From contig JAAETT010000700.1 of NCBI GenBank assembly GCA_024228115.1, positions 1 to 47,284 of the forward strand: 47,284 nt of DNA. The letters run 5' to 3'. The notes under the pieces are model-generated. The model was not told the origin of the DNA, did no database searches, and saw only the letters and a list, made by a program, of their open reading frames with translations. Made by a program: the position numbers and the translations under genes. The DNA is from a bacterium (GTDB lineage Bacteria > Myxococcota_A > UBA9160 > UBA6930). Of the stretch, positions 16,475 to 24,066 are shown piece after piece. Numbering within the stretch: position 1 is the first letter of the stretch; each line of letters opens with the position of its first letter.

Positions 16475-19318
16475 TTACAACACCCGCCGAAGGTACTTCC
16501 CGGTGTAGCTCTCCTTGCATTTGGAGACCTCTTCCGGCGTACCGGCCGCCACCACTTCGCCGCCCGCGTCGCCACCTTCCGGCCCGAGATCGATGACCCA
16601 ATCGGCGCATCGGATCACGTCGAGGTTGTGCTCGATCACGAGCACGGTATTGCCGGCCTCGACCAACCGATCGAGAACCTGGAGCAACTTCTTCAGGTCG
16701 TCGAAGTGCAGGCCCGTCGTGGGCTCGTCGAGAACGTAGAGCGTCCTCCCGGTCGCCTTCTTCGAAAGCTCCCGCGCCAACTTGATGCGCTGAGCCTCTC
16801 CACCGGAGAGGGTCGGCGACGGCTGTCCGAGCTTCACATAGCCAAGACCCACTTCAGCGAGTGTACGAATACCGCTCAGCACCCTCGGCTGGTTGGCAAA
16901 GACGTCGAGGGCCTCCTCGATCGAAAGATCGAGCACCTCGGCGATGTTGAGCCCCTTGAAACGCACCCGCAGCGTGGCCTCGTTGAACCGCTTCCCCCGG
17001 CATATCTCACAAGGCACGAATACATCGGCCAGGAAGTGCATTTCGATGCGGCGGACACCATCACCCTCGCAGGCCTCGCAGCGACCACCCTTTACGTTGA
17101 ACGAGAAGCGGCCCGGCTTGTAGCCATAGGTTCGCGCCTCCTGGGTCTGGGCGAAGACCTTTCGGATTTCGTCGAAGACCTTGGTGTAGGTCGCCGGATT
17201 CGATCGGGGCGTACGCCCGATGGGGCGCTGGTCGATCTCGATCACCTTGTCTACGTAATCCACACCCTCCAGCTTCTTGTGCGCGCCCACCGCATCGTTG
17301 CTGTCGAAGAAATGTCGTTTCAGTGCTGGGTAGAGAACGGCGTTCACGAGAGTGCTCTTGCCGGCACCGGAAACCCCCGTAACGGCGGTCATCGTCTCCA
17401 GGGGAAACTCGACGCTCACCTTCTTGAGGTTGTTCGCCTCGGCACCTACCACGCGGATCTTCTTACCGGAGCCCTTGCGCCGGCCGGTCGGCGTGGAAAT
17501 CGATTCCTTCCCGGAGAGGTAGCGGCCGGTCACCGATTTCGAGGAGCGCTGCAACTGTGCGGGTGTGCCGGAAAACACCACCTCGCCACCATGCACGCCG
17601 GCTCCGGGCCCGAAATCGAGCACATGATCCGCCTTTTGGATCGTCTCCTGATCGTGCTCGACCACGATCACCGTGTTGCCCAGATCCCGCAGCTTCGCCA
17701 ACGTCGTGAGGAGCCGCCCGTTGTCCCTCTGATGCAATCCGATGGACGGCTCGTCCAGGATGTAGAGCACGCCGGTCAACTCGCTCCCGATCTGGCTGGC
17801 GAGCCGGATGCGTTGGCTCTCACCACCGGAAAGGGAAGGCCCGGGTCGATCGAGGGTCAAGTAGTTCAGCCCGACATCCATCAGGAATCCGAGCCGACCG
17901 TTGATCTCCTTCAAGACCTCTTCCGCGATCTGTTTCTCGTTGCGCGAGAGCTTCAGGGCGTCGATGAACTCGTGCGTTTCACGAATCGTGCGGGACGCGA
18001 GTTCCGGGAGCGTGGAGCCGCCGAGAAATACGGCCCGCGTCTCTGGGCGCAGACGCTGCCCATCGCAGGTGGAGCATTCCGCTTCGGAGAGGTAACGCAT
18101 GTAGTACTTGCGCATCCCCTCGCTCTTCGTTTGCCGAAACCGCCTGTAGAGTTCGTTCAGGGCACCCTCGAAGCGGCGCTGGAACTCGATCTTGCCCGTC
18201 GCGAATTTCATCGACATGGCGACGCGTTTTTCGCCGGTTCCATACAGGAGGATTTGTCGATGTCTTTTCGAGAGCTTCTGCCACGGACGATCGAAATCGA
18301 TCTTGTAGGTCTTGGCCAGGTTCGCCAGGATCGATCCGGTCCAGCTATCCGAACCGCGCTCGACCACCTTTGCCCAGGGCTCGATGGCGCCCTCGCGCAC
18401 CGTCTTCGTCGGATCCGGAACGACGAGGCTCGGGTCCATCTCGGGCTTCGTTCCGAGCCCATTGCAATCCGGGCACATCCCGAGCGGAGAGTTGAAGGAG
18501 AAACTCTGGGGTGAAAGTTCGGGGAAGCCCATCTCGCATTGGTGACAGAAGAGTTGCTCCGAGTAGAGTCGCTCCTCACCGCCAACGATGCTGCAGAGCA
18601 AGGCCCCATTGCCTTTTTGCAGAGCCGTCTCCACCGAATCCGTCACCCGCGAAGAAAAGCTCCGCGTCTTCTCGGTCGGTACGGAGAGCCGATCGACTAC
18701 GACGTCGATCGTATGCTTGCGTTTCTTGTCGAGGGTCGGCAGTTCATCGTCCCGCACGACCTTCCCGTCGATGCGGAAGCGCCCATAGCCTTCCTTCACC
18801 GCCTCCTGGAGTAGCTCGCGGTATTCACCCTTGCGGTTGTCGACCAACCTCGCCATCAACAAGAAGCGCGTGCCTTTGGGAAGCGAGCGCAATCGGGCGG
18901 AGATTTCCGCGGCAGAGAGCTGCTCGACCGCCTCGCCGCATTGATGACAATGCTGGCGGCCGATCCGCGCAAACAGCACCCGCAGATAGTCGTAGATCTC
19001 GGTGATCGTTCCGACGGTCGAGCGCGGGTTGTTGCTGGCGGCCTTCTGTTCGATCGAAATGGTGGGTGAGAGGCCGCGGATGTGGTCGTAGCGGGGCTTT
19101 TCCATCTGGCCGAGGAATTGCCGGGCGTAGGAAGAGAGCGATTCGACGTAGCGGCGCTGCCCCTCCGCATAGATCGTATCGAAGGCCAGACTCGATTTGC
19201 CCGACCCGGAGGGCCCCGTAAACACGACGAACCTGTGCTTCGGGATCTTCGCGTCGACCCGTTTCAGGTTGTGCTCAGCGGCACCGCGAACGTCGATGAA
19301 CTCTAGGGACTTGGGCAT
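16475..19318 (-). CDS. uvrA: excinuclease ABC subunit A
   Basis: The 947-residue protein is a full-length UvrA, the damage-sensing ATPase of nucleotide excision repair. It has two ABC modules with Walker A GPSGSGKSS near residue 33 and GVSGAGKST in the second half, two LSGGE signatures, and zinc sites including CHQC/CPDCNGLG and CEACEGDG/CEICRGKRF. The ATG at 19318 gives the normal N-terminus (SLEFIDVRGAAEHNLK). No Shine-Dalgarno is visible because the upstream leader is C-rich on this strand. No convincing SOS box was seen in the divergent region. Confidence 0.97.
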   Translation of the reverse strand: MPKSLEFIDVRGAAEHNLKRVDAKIPKHRFVVFTGPSGSGKSSLAFDTIYAEGQRRYVESLSSYARQFLGQMEKPRYDHIRGLSPTISIEQKAASNNPRSTVGTITEIYDYLRVLFARIGRQHCHQCGEAVEQLSAAEISARLRSLPKGTRFLLMARLVDNRKGEYRELLQEAVKEGYGRFRIDGKVVRDDELPTLDKKRKHTIDVVVDRLSVPTEKTRSFSSRVTDSVETALQKGNGALLCSIVGGEERLYSEQLFCHQCEMGFPELSPQSFSFNSPLGMCPDCNGLGTKPEMDPSLVVPDPTKTVREGAIEPWAKVVERGSDSWTGSILANLAKTYKIDFDRPWQKLSKRHRQILLYGTGEKRVAMSMKFATGKIEFQRRFEGALNELYRRFRQTKSEGMRKYYMRYLSEAECSTCDGQRLRPETRAVFLGGSTLPELASRTIRETHEFIDALKLSRNEKQIAEEVLKEINGRLGFLMDVGLNYLTLDRPGPSLSGGESQRIRLASQIGSELTGVLYILDEPSIGLHQRDNGRLLTTLAKLRDLGNTVIVVEHDQETIQKADHVLDFGPGAGVHGGEVVFSGTPAQLQRSSKSVTGRYLSGKESISTPTGRRKGSGKKIRVVGAEANNLKKVSVEFPLETMTAVTGVSGAGKSTLVNAVLYPALKRHFFDSNDAVGAHKKLEGVDYVDKVIEIDQRPIGRTPRSNPATYTKVFDEIRKVFAQTQEARTYGYKPGRFSFNVKGGRCEACEGDGVRRIEMHFLADVFVPCEICRGKRFNEATLRVRFKGLNIAEVLDLSIEEALDVFANQPRVLSGIRTLAEVGLGYVKLGQPSPTLSGGEAQRIKLARELSKKATGRTLYVLDEPTTGLHFDDLKKLLQVLDRLVEAGNTVLVIEHNLDVIRCADWVIDLGPEGGDAGGEVVAAGTPEEVSKCKESYTGKYLRRVL

Positions 19319-19415
19319 GGTGGGGGGGGCGGGCCGGCCGGTGAGCCACGGGCTGGATCCCCGAGTCTCGGAGCTTTGAGCCTCCCCTGCCAGTGCTCTG
19401 CTACTAACTGCTGCC

Positions 19416-20132
19416 ATGCCTGATCTGGCCGTACTGGCGATTCTCACCCTGGCAGCCGCCCTCCAGGGCTTCCTGGGCTTCGGCTTCGGGATCGTGGCGA
19501 TGTCAGGCCTCACCCTCTCCCACGATCTGCTCCATGCAGCGGGCGTCGTGAACCTCTGCGGGCTCGTCACGACGAGCGGACAGCTCTTCAGCTTGCGGAA
19601 GCACGTTCTCTGGCGGCCAGCGCTGCGAATCGCTCCTGCCCTTCTCCTTGGCGTGGTTCTCGGCGTGCTCGCCCTCGGGACCCTCGACCGCACGCTGATG
19701 GTGCAGGTCCTCGGCGCCACGACGGTCGTCATCGCCCTGTGGAGCCTGTGGCGCCCGCGGCTGCAGACGCGGGAGACGCCGATCCTTGATTCCGGAATCG
19801 GCCTGGTGAGCGGATTCCTCGGGGGCGCCTTCAACACCGGAGGGCCTCCCTTGATCGCCCACCTCTACCGCCGATCCGAGTCTCCGGACGCGATTCGCGC
19901 GACCATCCAGTTGCTCTTCCTCACGATCGGAACCAGCCGTGCCCTGACCGCCGCAAGCCAGGGGATGTTCGATCGCAGCATCCTGATCGATGCGGCCGTT
20001 GCCATCCCGGTGGTCATGCTGGGCCTGGTCGGGGGCTTCGCCATCGCCCGCCGAGTGGGCACGGCCCGCTTCAGGACCGCCTCCTGGGTGGCGCTCGGCC
20101 TGCTGGGGATCGTCCTGATCCTGCGGGCCTGA
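19416..20132 (+). CDS. TauE/SafE family anion exporter
   Basis: The 238-residue membrane protein has seven or eight helices and the paired family motifs LQGFLGFGFGIVAM near residue 15 and SGFLGGAFNTGGPPL near residue 130. TauE/SafE proteins are proposed to export sulfite, sulfoacetate or related anions. It is divergent from uvrA. No sulfonate genes are adjacent, so the substrate is open. Confidence 0.88.
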   Translation: MPDLAVLAILTLAAALQGFLGFGFGIVAMSGLTLSHDLLHAAGVVNLCGLVTTSGQLFSLRKHVLWRPALRIAPALLLGVVLGVLALGTLDRTLMVQVLGATTVVIALWSLWRPRLQTRETPILDSGIGLVSGFLGGAFNTGGPPLIAHLYRRSESPDAIRATIQLLFLTIGTSRALTAASQGMFDRSILIDAAVAIPVVMLGLVGGFAIARRVGTARFRTASWVALGLLGIVLILRA

Positions 20133-20177
20133 ATGGCTTCGCTACGTTCCGGTCGATTTTCCGGGGAGGAGAGATCG

Positions 20178-20651
20178 ATGGGGAACCGTACGCTTCGAGG
20201 CCTTTCGCTGGCCATCGCCATTCTTTTCGTTGCGGCCGCGCCGGGCTGGGCCGACACGAAGGTGGCCGCCAAGATCAAGTATCACCCGCAATCCGGATCT
20301 TCGCCGAAGGTGAAGAAGGAGTGTGCCCTCGACACGAAGATCCCGGAGATCTTCGCTGAATCGATCGAGGGCCTCTCGGTCGGCGGGGGCGGTAGCACGC
20401 GCCTCGAACTGCTGATTCGCGACATCCACGCGCCGCCTGGCGGAGTCTTCTCCGGCCCGAAGTGGGTCACCGTCTACGGAACCCTGAAGAAGGGCGGGCG
20501 CGAGATCGGCACCTTCCGTGCCAAGCGCAACACCTTCACTGGCAAAGGCACTTGCGGAATGCTCAACCGATGCGTCGCTGCAATCGCCAACGACGTCGGC
20601 GAGTGGCTCAAGAGCCCCACCAAAGACGCCCGCCTCGGCGATGCCAAGTAG
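20178..20651 (+). CDS. small secreted protein, unknown function
   Basis: The 157-residue product starts with a clear signal peptide (cleavage likely after APGWA, about residue 26). The mature part is a compact domain with three cysteines, in KKECALD, GKGTCGMLNRC. The ATG at 20178 has GGAGGAGAG upstream. It ends nine bases from the convergent phosphoesterase, with a half REP-like repeat in the gap. I do not recognise the family. Confidence 0.7.
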   Translation: MGNRTLRGLSLAIAILFVAAAPGWADTKVAAKIKYHPQSGSSPKVKKECALDTKIPEIFAESIEGLSVGGGGSTRLELLIRDIHAPPGGVFSGPKWVTVYGTLKKGGREIGTFRAKRNTFTGKGTCGMLNRCVAAIANDVGEWLKSPTKDARLGDAK

Positions 20652-20653
20652 CC

Positions 20654-20676
20654 CAACAAGTCAACCAGCGGGGACG
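20654..20676. repeat. half copy of a REP-like element
   Basis: These 23 bases (CAACAAGTCAACC, then GCGGGGACG) match 45927-45949 with one mismatch. That other site is a complete hairpin; here the 3' arm is missing. The element sits at the convergent junction and supplies the TGA of the phosphoesterase gene on the minus strand. Confidence 0.7.
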
Positions 20677-21779
20677 AGCAGGCGCATGGGTGGGCCCCAG
20701 AAGCCGGTGCCGCGGCTCACATAGAGGTGGGATTCGCCCTCCTGGTAGCAGCCGGCGACCCAACGGACGGAGAGGCGCACCAGCCAGCGGAAAGGCCAGA
20801 TCTGGCCGCCATGGGTATGGCCAGAGAGCTGTAGATCGACGCCCTCCCGGCTCGCCTTGCGAAAGGTCGCCGGATCGTGGGCAAGGAGGACCAGCGGCTC
20901 TTCGCGCTCCCAGCCGTCGAGTGCTCGTGCAAGATCCTCTGAGCTGCCCCTGGCCCAATCGCCCCGATGGTCGTCGACACCGGCGCACTCGAAGCCCGAT
21001 CCGTTGGCCTCGACGCGCACGCGCTGGTTGCGGAGGACTCGGATTCCGAGTTCTCGGATGCGGGCGACCCAGGCTTCATCTCCCGAATAGATGTCGTGAT
21101 TTCCGGTGACGAAGAAGACACCGTGGCGGGCCCGCAGCTTTCGGAACGCTTCGACATCGTTGCGGAGCTTCTCGACGTGTCCATCAACGAGATCGCCGGT
21201 AATCACGATCAAGTCCGCATCCAACGCGTTCACTCTTGCGACCAGCGCCTGCGCGAAGGACTCGCCCAGCACGGGCCCGATGTGGACATCGCTGATCTGG
21301 GCGATACGAAAACCATCGAGCGGCTCGGGCCAACGCTGGAGCCGGTGTGTAACGCGGCGAAGCGGCGGCGGACGCAAACCATTCCACAGGCCGACCGCGC
21401 CGAACCCGGCCATCGCCAGCGCAAGAACGATCGCCTTTGCCCCGGCGGCCGGCGCAGGCCACCCGAACCGGGCGCCGAACCACCCGAACAAATCGAGGGC
21501 AAGCGCCGCATTGAGTCCGATCCAGAAGAGCCCCATCCACACCAGGAACGGGAACGAAAGCCGACGCGTCCACAACGCCGGAAGCACGCGCTCGAGTGCG
21601 GGTTGGAGAACGGCACCGACGCCCAGCAACGCGATCACCGTGAGGCCAAACCAACGCAACGGGCCCTGGAACCCGGGATCCACGACGAGGCGTCGAGCCA
21701 GGAGCCAATGGGCGCCGGCAAGGAGCGTCAAGACAATCCCTACGATCAAAATCACGATGAACAGCCGGCGGCGCCCCAT
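20661..21779 (-). CDS. membrane-anchored metallophosphoesterase
   Basis: The 372-residue protein has about five helices in its first ~140 residues, then a calcineurin-type phosphoesterase domain with a full metal set: QISDVHIG, ITGDLVDG, TGNHDIYSG, LLAHDP and LSGHTHGGQ. This is the YaeI/YkuE-like layout; relatives act on lipid or cell-envelope phosphates. The C-terminus ends abruptly at RLLVPAG, with the last codons and stop lying in a REP-like repeat, about eight residues earlier than usual. Confidence 0.9.
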   Translation of the reverse strand: MGRRRLFIVILIVGIVLTLLAGAHWLLARRLVVDPGFQGPLRWFGLTVIALLGVGAVLQPALERVLPALWTRRLSFPFLVWMGLFWIGLNAALALDLFGWFGARFGWPAPAAGAKAIVLALAMAGFGAVGLWNGLRPPPLRRVTHRLQRWPEPLDGFRIAQISDVHIGPVLGESFAQALVARVNALDADLIVITGDLVDGHVEKLRNDVEAFRKLRARHGVFFVTGNHDIYSGDEAWVARIRELGIRVLRNQRVRVEANGSGFECAGVDDHRGDWARGSSEDLARALDGWEREEPLVLLAHDPATFRKASREGVDLQLSGHTHGGQIWPFRWLVRLSVRWVAGCYQEGESHLYVSRGTGFWGPPMRLLVPAG

Positions 21780-21932
21780 GCCGGGGCAGTCTCGCAGATT
21801 CGTTGCAATTCCGGGAGGTTGGAACACCGGCTGCGGCATACGGAGTGGGAGTTGCGGATGAGTGCGCTCTTCAGTTCCTACGAGGGCTGCTCGATACCCC
21901 TCCATGAACAGCAACGGCATGGGGGGATCCAC

Positions 21933-22235
21933 ATGCGCCATCTCGTCCGAAAGTTTCTCGTAACGGCGGCCATCCTGGCCACCTTGTCCGCACCGGCAGC
22001 GACCTTCGCGTTGGAGCGGATGGAAACCGTTGACGCCGGGAAGACGAGTCCGATGTGGGATTTGGCATTCTTGCGGCCCGTTGGATTCGCAGGGCTCGTC
22101 GCCAGCACAGTTGTATGGGTCCCCATGCAAGCCGTCGTGATGGTCACCCGGCCCACGGAATGGAAGATGCCGATCGATATGATGTTGAAGGACCCGTTCG
22201 AATTCGTGTTCGTGGATCCGCTCGGATCCCACTGA
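21933..22235 (+). CDS. small exported protein with membrane segment
   Basis: The 100-residue protein has a signal peptide (cleavage near TFALE, residue 26), then a hydrophobic stretch (VGFAGLVASTVVWVPMQAVV) and a C-terminal DPFEFVFVDPLG. Small proteins with this 'RP(L/V)G - hydrophobic - DP..FvF.rPLG' layout occur in gamma- and deltaproteobacteria without known function. GGGGGAT precedes the ATG. A strong terminator follows 49 bases after the stop. Confidence 0.65.
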   Translation: MRHLVRKFLVTAAILATLSAPAATFALERMETVDAGKTSPMWDLAFLRPVGFAGLVASTVVWVPMQAVVMVTRPTEWKMPIDMMLKDPFEFVFVDPLGSH

Positions 22236-22284
22236 CGCCGGGACGGAAATCACCCGGATGGGGGCTCCCGGAAGGGTCGATTCC

Positions 22285-22322
22285 AGCGGCCGTTCGCTTC
22301 GCGCGAACGGCCGCTTTTTTTT
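22285..22322 (+). terminator. intrinsic terminator
   Basis: A perfect 13-base inverted repeat (AGCGGCCGTTCGC at 22285-22297 with its complement at 22303-22315), a five-base loop and a run of eight T's form a textbook Rho-independent terminator for the small exported-protein gene. The T-run serves the plus strand only, and it abuts the 3' end of the aldolase-like gene on the other strand. Confidence 0.93.
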
Positions 22323-22325
22323 GGC

Positions 22326-23312
22326 CTACCAGCCGCGCAGGTCGATCGGCCAGCTCTCCAACACCTGCTCGTCGTCCACCACGTGCAGCGTTTCATGATA
22401 GGCGGCCGTCGGGTCGACGTGGGCCGGCAAGAGGCGGATGCGGTCGCCCACCTTCGCCGATGCCAGGGGCGCGAACGTGATGTGCTCGTCGGAGCAGAAC
22501 CAGACGTTCCCGCCGCCGACGATCTCCGGGTTTCCATGATCCATGCCGAGGGCCTTGAGGCCGCAATCCGCTACGGCGTACGTCTCGCTCACGGAGATGA
22601 TGGTGGCTTCCAGCTGAAGGGCGCAGCGGAAGGGTAGACCGAGTGCTCCGTACGCAGTGTCCATCAGGGCGTAGGAGCCGGCCTGGATCTCGGTCGCGAC
22701 CTCGTTCAGATCGTAGCTCCCGGTCCCACCGGCCGAGATCACTTCTCCCCCGACATCGGCGTGGGCAGCCGAGAGAAGCGCCATCGCATCCTGCACTCCC
22801 TCCGCCTGTTTCTCGCGATCGGAGACGATCATCAGGTGGCCCTCGTAGCCCATCACACCGCGGACCTCGAGCCCTGCCTCGCGAGCCATCGCAGCCAGGT
22901 CCCCGGCATGCTCGGGGGCACAGCCGCAACGCGGGAGGCCCACGTTGACATCGATCAAGACGTCGCGCACGCCCCCACGAGCTGCGGCGGAGATCGTTTC
23001 GGGCGAATCGACGGCAACCGTCACACGGGCATCCAGCTCGCCCAACCTGCGGGCATCGAGCACTTCGTTGGCGAGCAGCAGATCGTCCCCCAGACCGGCG
23101 GCCGCCATCCCTTCCATCTCGCGAATCGTCGCACACGTAAAGCTGCGATGACCTTGGGCGACTTGCCGCTGCGCCAGCGCCGTGCACTTATGCGCCTTCA
23201 CATGCGGACGCAGGCGCGGGCCCGGTAGCGCCTTGGCCATGCTGCTGAGGTTGTGCTCGAGGTCGACACCATCGACGAGCAGTGCAGGTGTCGGAAGATC
23301 CTGAATCCGCAT
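22326..23312 (-). CDS. D-threonine aldolase / D-serine dehydratase family PLP enzyme
   Basis: The 328-residue protein has the alanine-racemase-type barrel with the PLP lysine in RPHVKAHKC (about residue 39) and the C-terminal metal pair HVD (residues 298-300) in PAHVDPTAAYHETLHVV. In this fold D-threonine aldolases use His and Asp for the metal while D-serine dehydratases use His and Cys, so the HVD pattern favours an aldolase-type enzyme acting on D-3-hydroxy amino acids. The ATG overlaps the previous stop (TGATG); GTG at 23315 is possible. No ribosome site is obvious, so translation is probably coupled. Confidence 0.85.
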   Translation of the reverse strand: MRIQDLPTPALLVDGVDLEHNLSSMAKALPGPRLRPHVKAHKCTALAQRQVAQGHRSFTCATIREMEGMAAAGLGDDLLLANEVLDARRLGELDARVTVAVDSPETISAAARGGVRDVLIDVNVGLPRCGCAPEHAGDLAAMAREAGLEVRGVMGYEGHLMIVSDREKQAEGVQDAMALLSAAHADVGGEVISAGGTGSYDLNEVATEIQAGSYALMDTAYGALGLPFRCALQLEATIISVSETYAVADCGLKALGMDHGNPEIVGGGNVWFCSDEHITFAPLASAKVGDRIRLLPAHVDPTAAYHETLHVVDDEQVLESWPIDLRGW

Positions 23313-24022
23313 CACGAGGAGTGTGACACGGGTACCTCCTTCACGTACACGTTGCTGAACCCGGCGCCACCGATGCCCATGTAGGCGTCCTGGCCGGCCT
23401 GGATCGTCTCACCGCTGGCGGCGCAGGTCTGCGCCGTGTTCAAGACGACGGGCTGCCACGCAACGATGTCGTCGAAGCCGCCCGCGGCCGGCTCCTGAGG
23501 AGACGAGCCTTCGCTCTCCCCTTGCGACGGCCGAGCCGTGCCCGAAGCGGTGTCTTCCCGGGCTGCGGATCGTTCCCGCGCTCTCTGGGCAAGCCGGTCC
23601 ACGGTATCGGCGAATCGTTCGGCCGCGCGGCCCACCTGATCACCAGCGCGTTCCATGGTCTCGCGAAGGCGTTCCTCCCGAGGTGCCTGCTTTTCCCGGA
23701 AACGCTGTACACGCTCGCTGGCACGTTCGGCTTCGCCCAGCACCTCGTCGAGCAGGTCCCCGACGTCGTCCGTCACCCTCTCCGCGGCGCTGAACGCCTC
23801 CTCGAGGACGTTCCGCACCAGGTTGGAGACCGGCACCCGCAGATCATCCGCGATGGCGCGGATGTCCTCGGAAAGCTGCTCCGAGATCCGGGTGTGGAGG
23901 ATTCGCTCCTTGCGGCCACCCGAGCGAGCTTTGCGAGCACGTTCCCACTTCTCGGAATCCTGTTGAGAATCGCGGGTTTGGCCCCTTTCGGGACCGGCCT
24001 TGCCAGCAGGATCATCCACCAT
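23312..24022 (-). CDS. ribbon-helix-helix-like coiled-coil protein with degenerate zinc knuckle
   Basis: The 236-residue protein has a charged N-terminus, then a ribbon-helix-helix-like segment at about 40-75 (ERILHTRISEQLSEDIRA and VPVSNLVRNVLEEAF), a long charged coiled coil to about 155, an acidic linker, and a C-terminal TCAASGETIQAGQDAYMGI that looks like a CxxC zinc knuckle whose second Cys is lost. It is coupled to the aldolase-like gene. A promoter-like TTGACA and two palindromes sit immediately upstream, so it may regulate itself. Assignment is by pattern only. Confidence 0.6.
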   Translation of the reverse strand: MVDDPAGKAGPERGQTRDSQQDSEKWERARKARSGGRKERILHTRISEQLSEDIRAIADDLRVPVSNLVRNVLEEAFSAAERVTDDVGDLLDEVLGEAERASERVQRFREKQAPREERLRETMERAGDQVGRAAERFADTVDRLAQRARERSAAREDTASGTARPSQGESEGSSPQEPAAGGFDDIVAWQPVVLNTAQTCAASGETIQAGQDAYMGIGGAGFSNVYVKEVPVSHSS

Positions 24023-24027
24023 GAAGA

Positions 24028-24056
24028 GAACGTATTACGTTGTCACACAATGTCAA
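24028..24056 (-). promoter_or_regulatory. promoter-like sequence with two palindromes before the RHH-like gene
   Basis: On the minus strand a consensus -35 TTGACA lies at 24056-24051, with a weak -10 (TACGTT) 16 bases on at 24034-24029. A perfect 13-base palindrome, AACGTA-T-TACGTT, covers 24029-24041 and a dyad of type TTGnCA-N5-TGnCAA covers 24040-24056. The -10 ends only six bases before the ATG at 24022, so the transcript would be leaderless or nearly so. Ribbon-helix-helix proteins typically bind such short palindromes. Confidence 0.45.
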
Positions 24057-24066
24057 CGCAGAAGAA

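Noticed and set aside
16247-18514. A 755-codon open frame on the plus strand antisense to uvrA
   Set aside because: It is a by-product of GC-rich codon use in uvrA; the translation has no domain pattern, signal or ribosome site, while the uvrA frame is fully conserved.
19319-19415. Possible SOS box in the uvrA/TauE divergent region
   Set aside because: No convincing LexA-type palindrome could be found by eye, and LexA boxes vary between deltaproteobacterial groups.
21800-21840. Sigma-54-like GG-N10-GC (TTGGAACA then CTGC) upstream of the small exported-protein gene
   Set aside because: Only the GG/GC spacing and TTGG match; the rest is poor, and such spacing is common by chance in GC-rich DNA.
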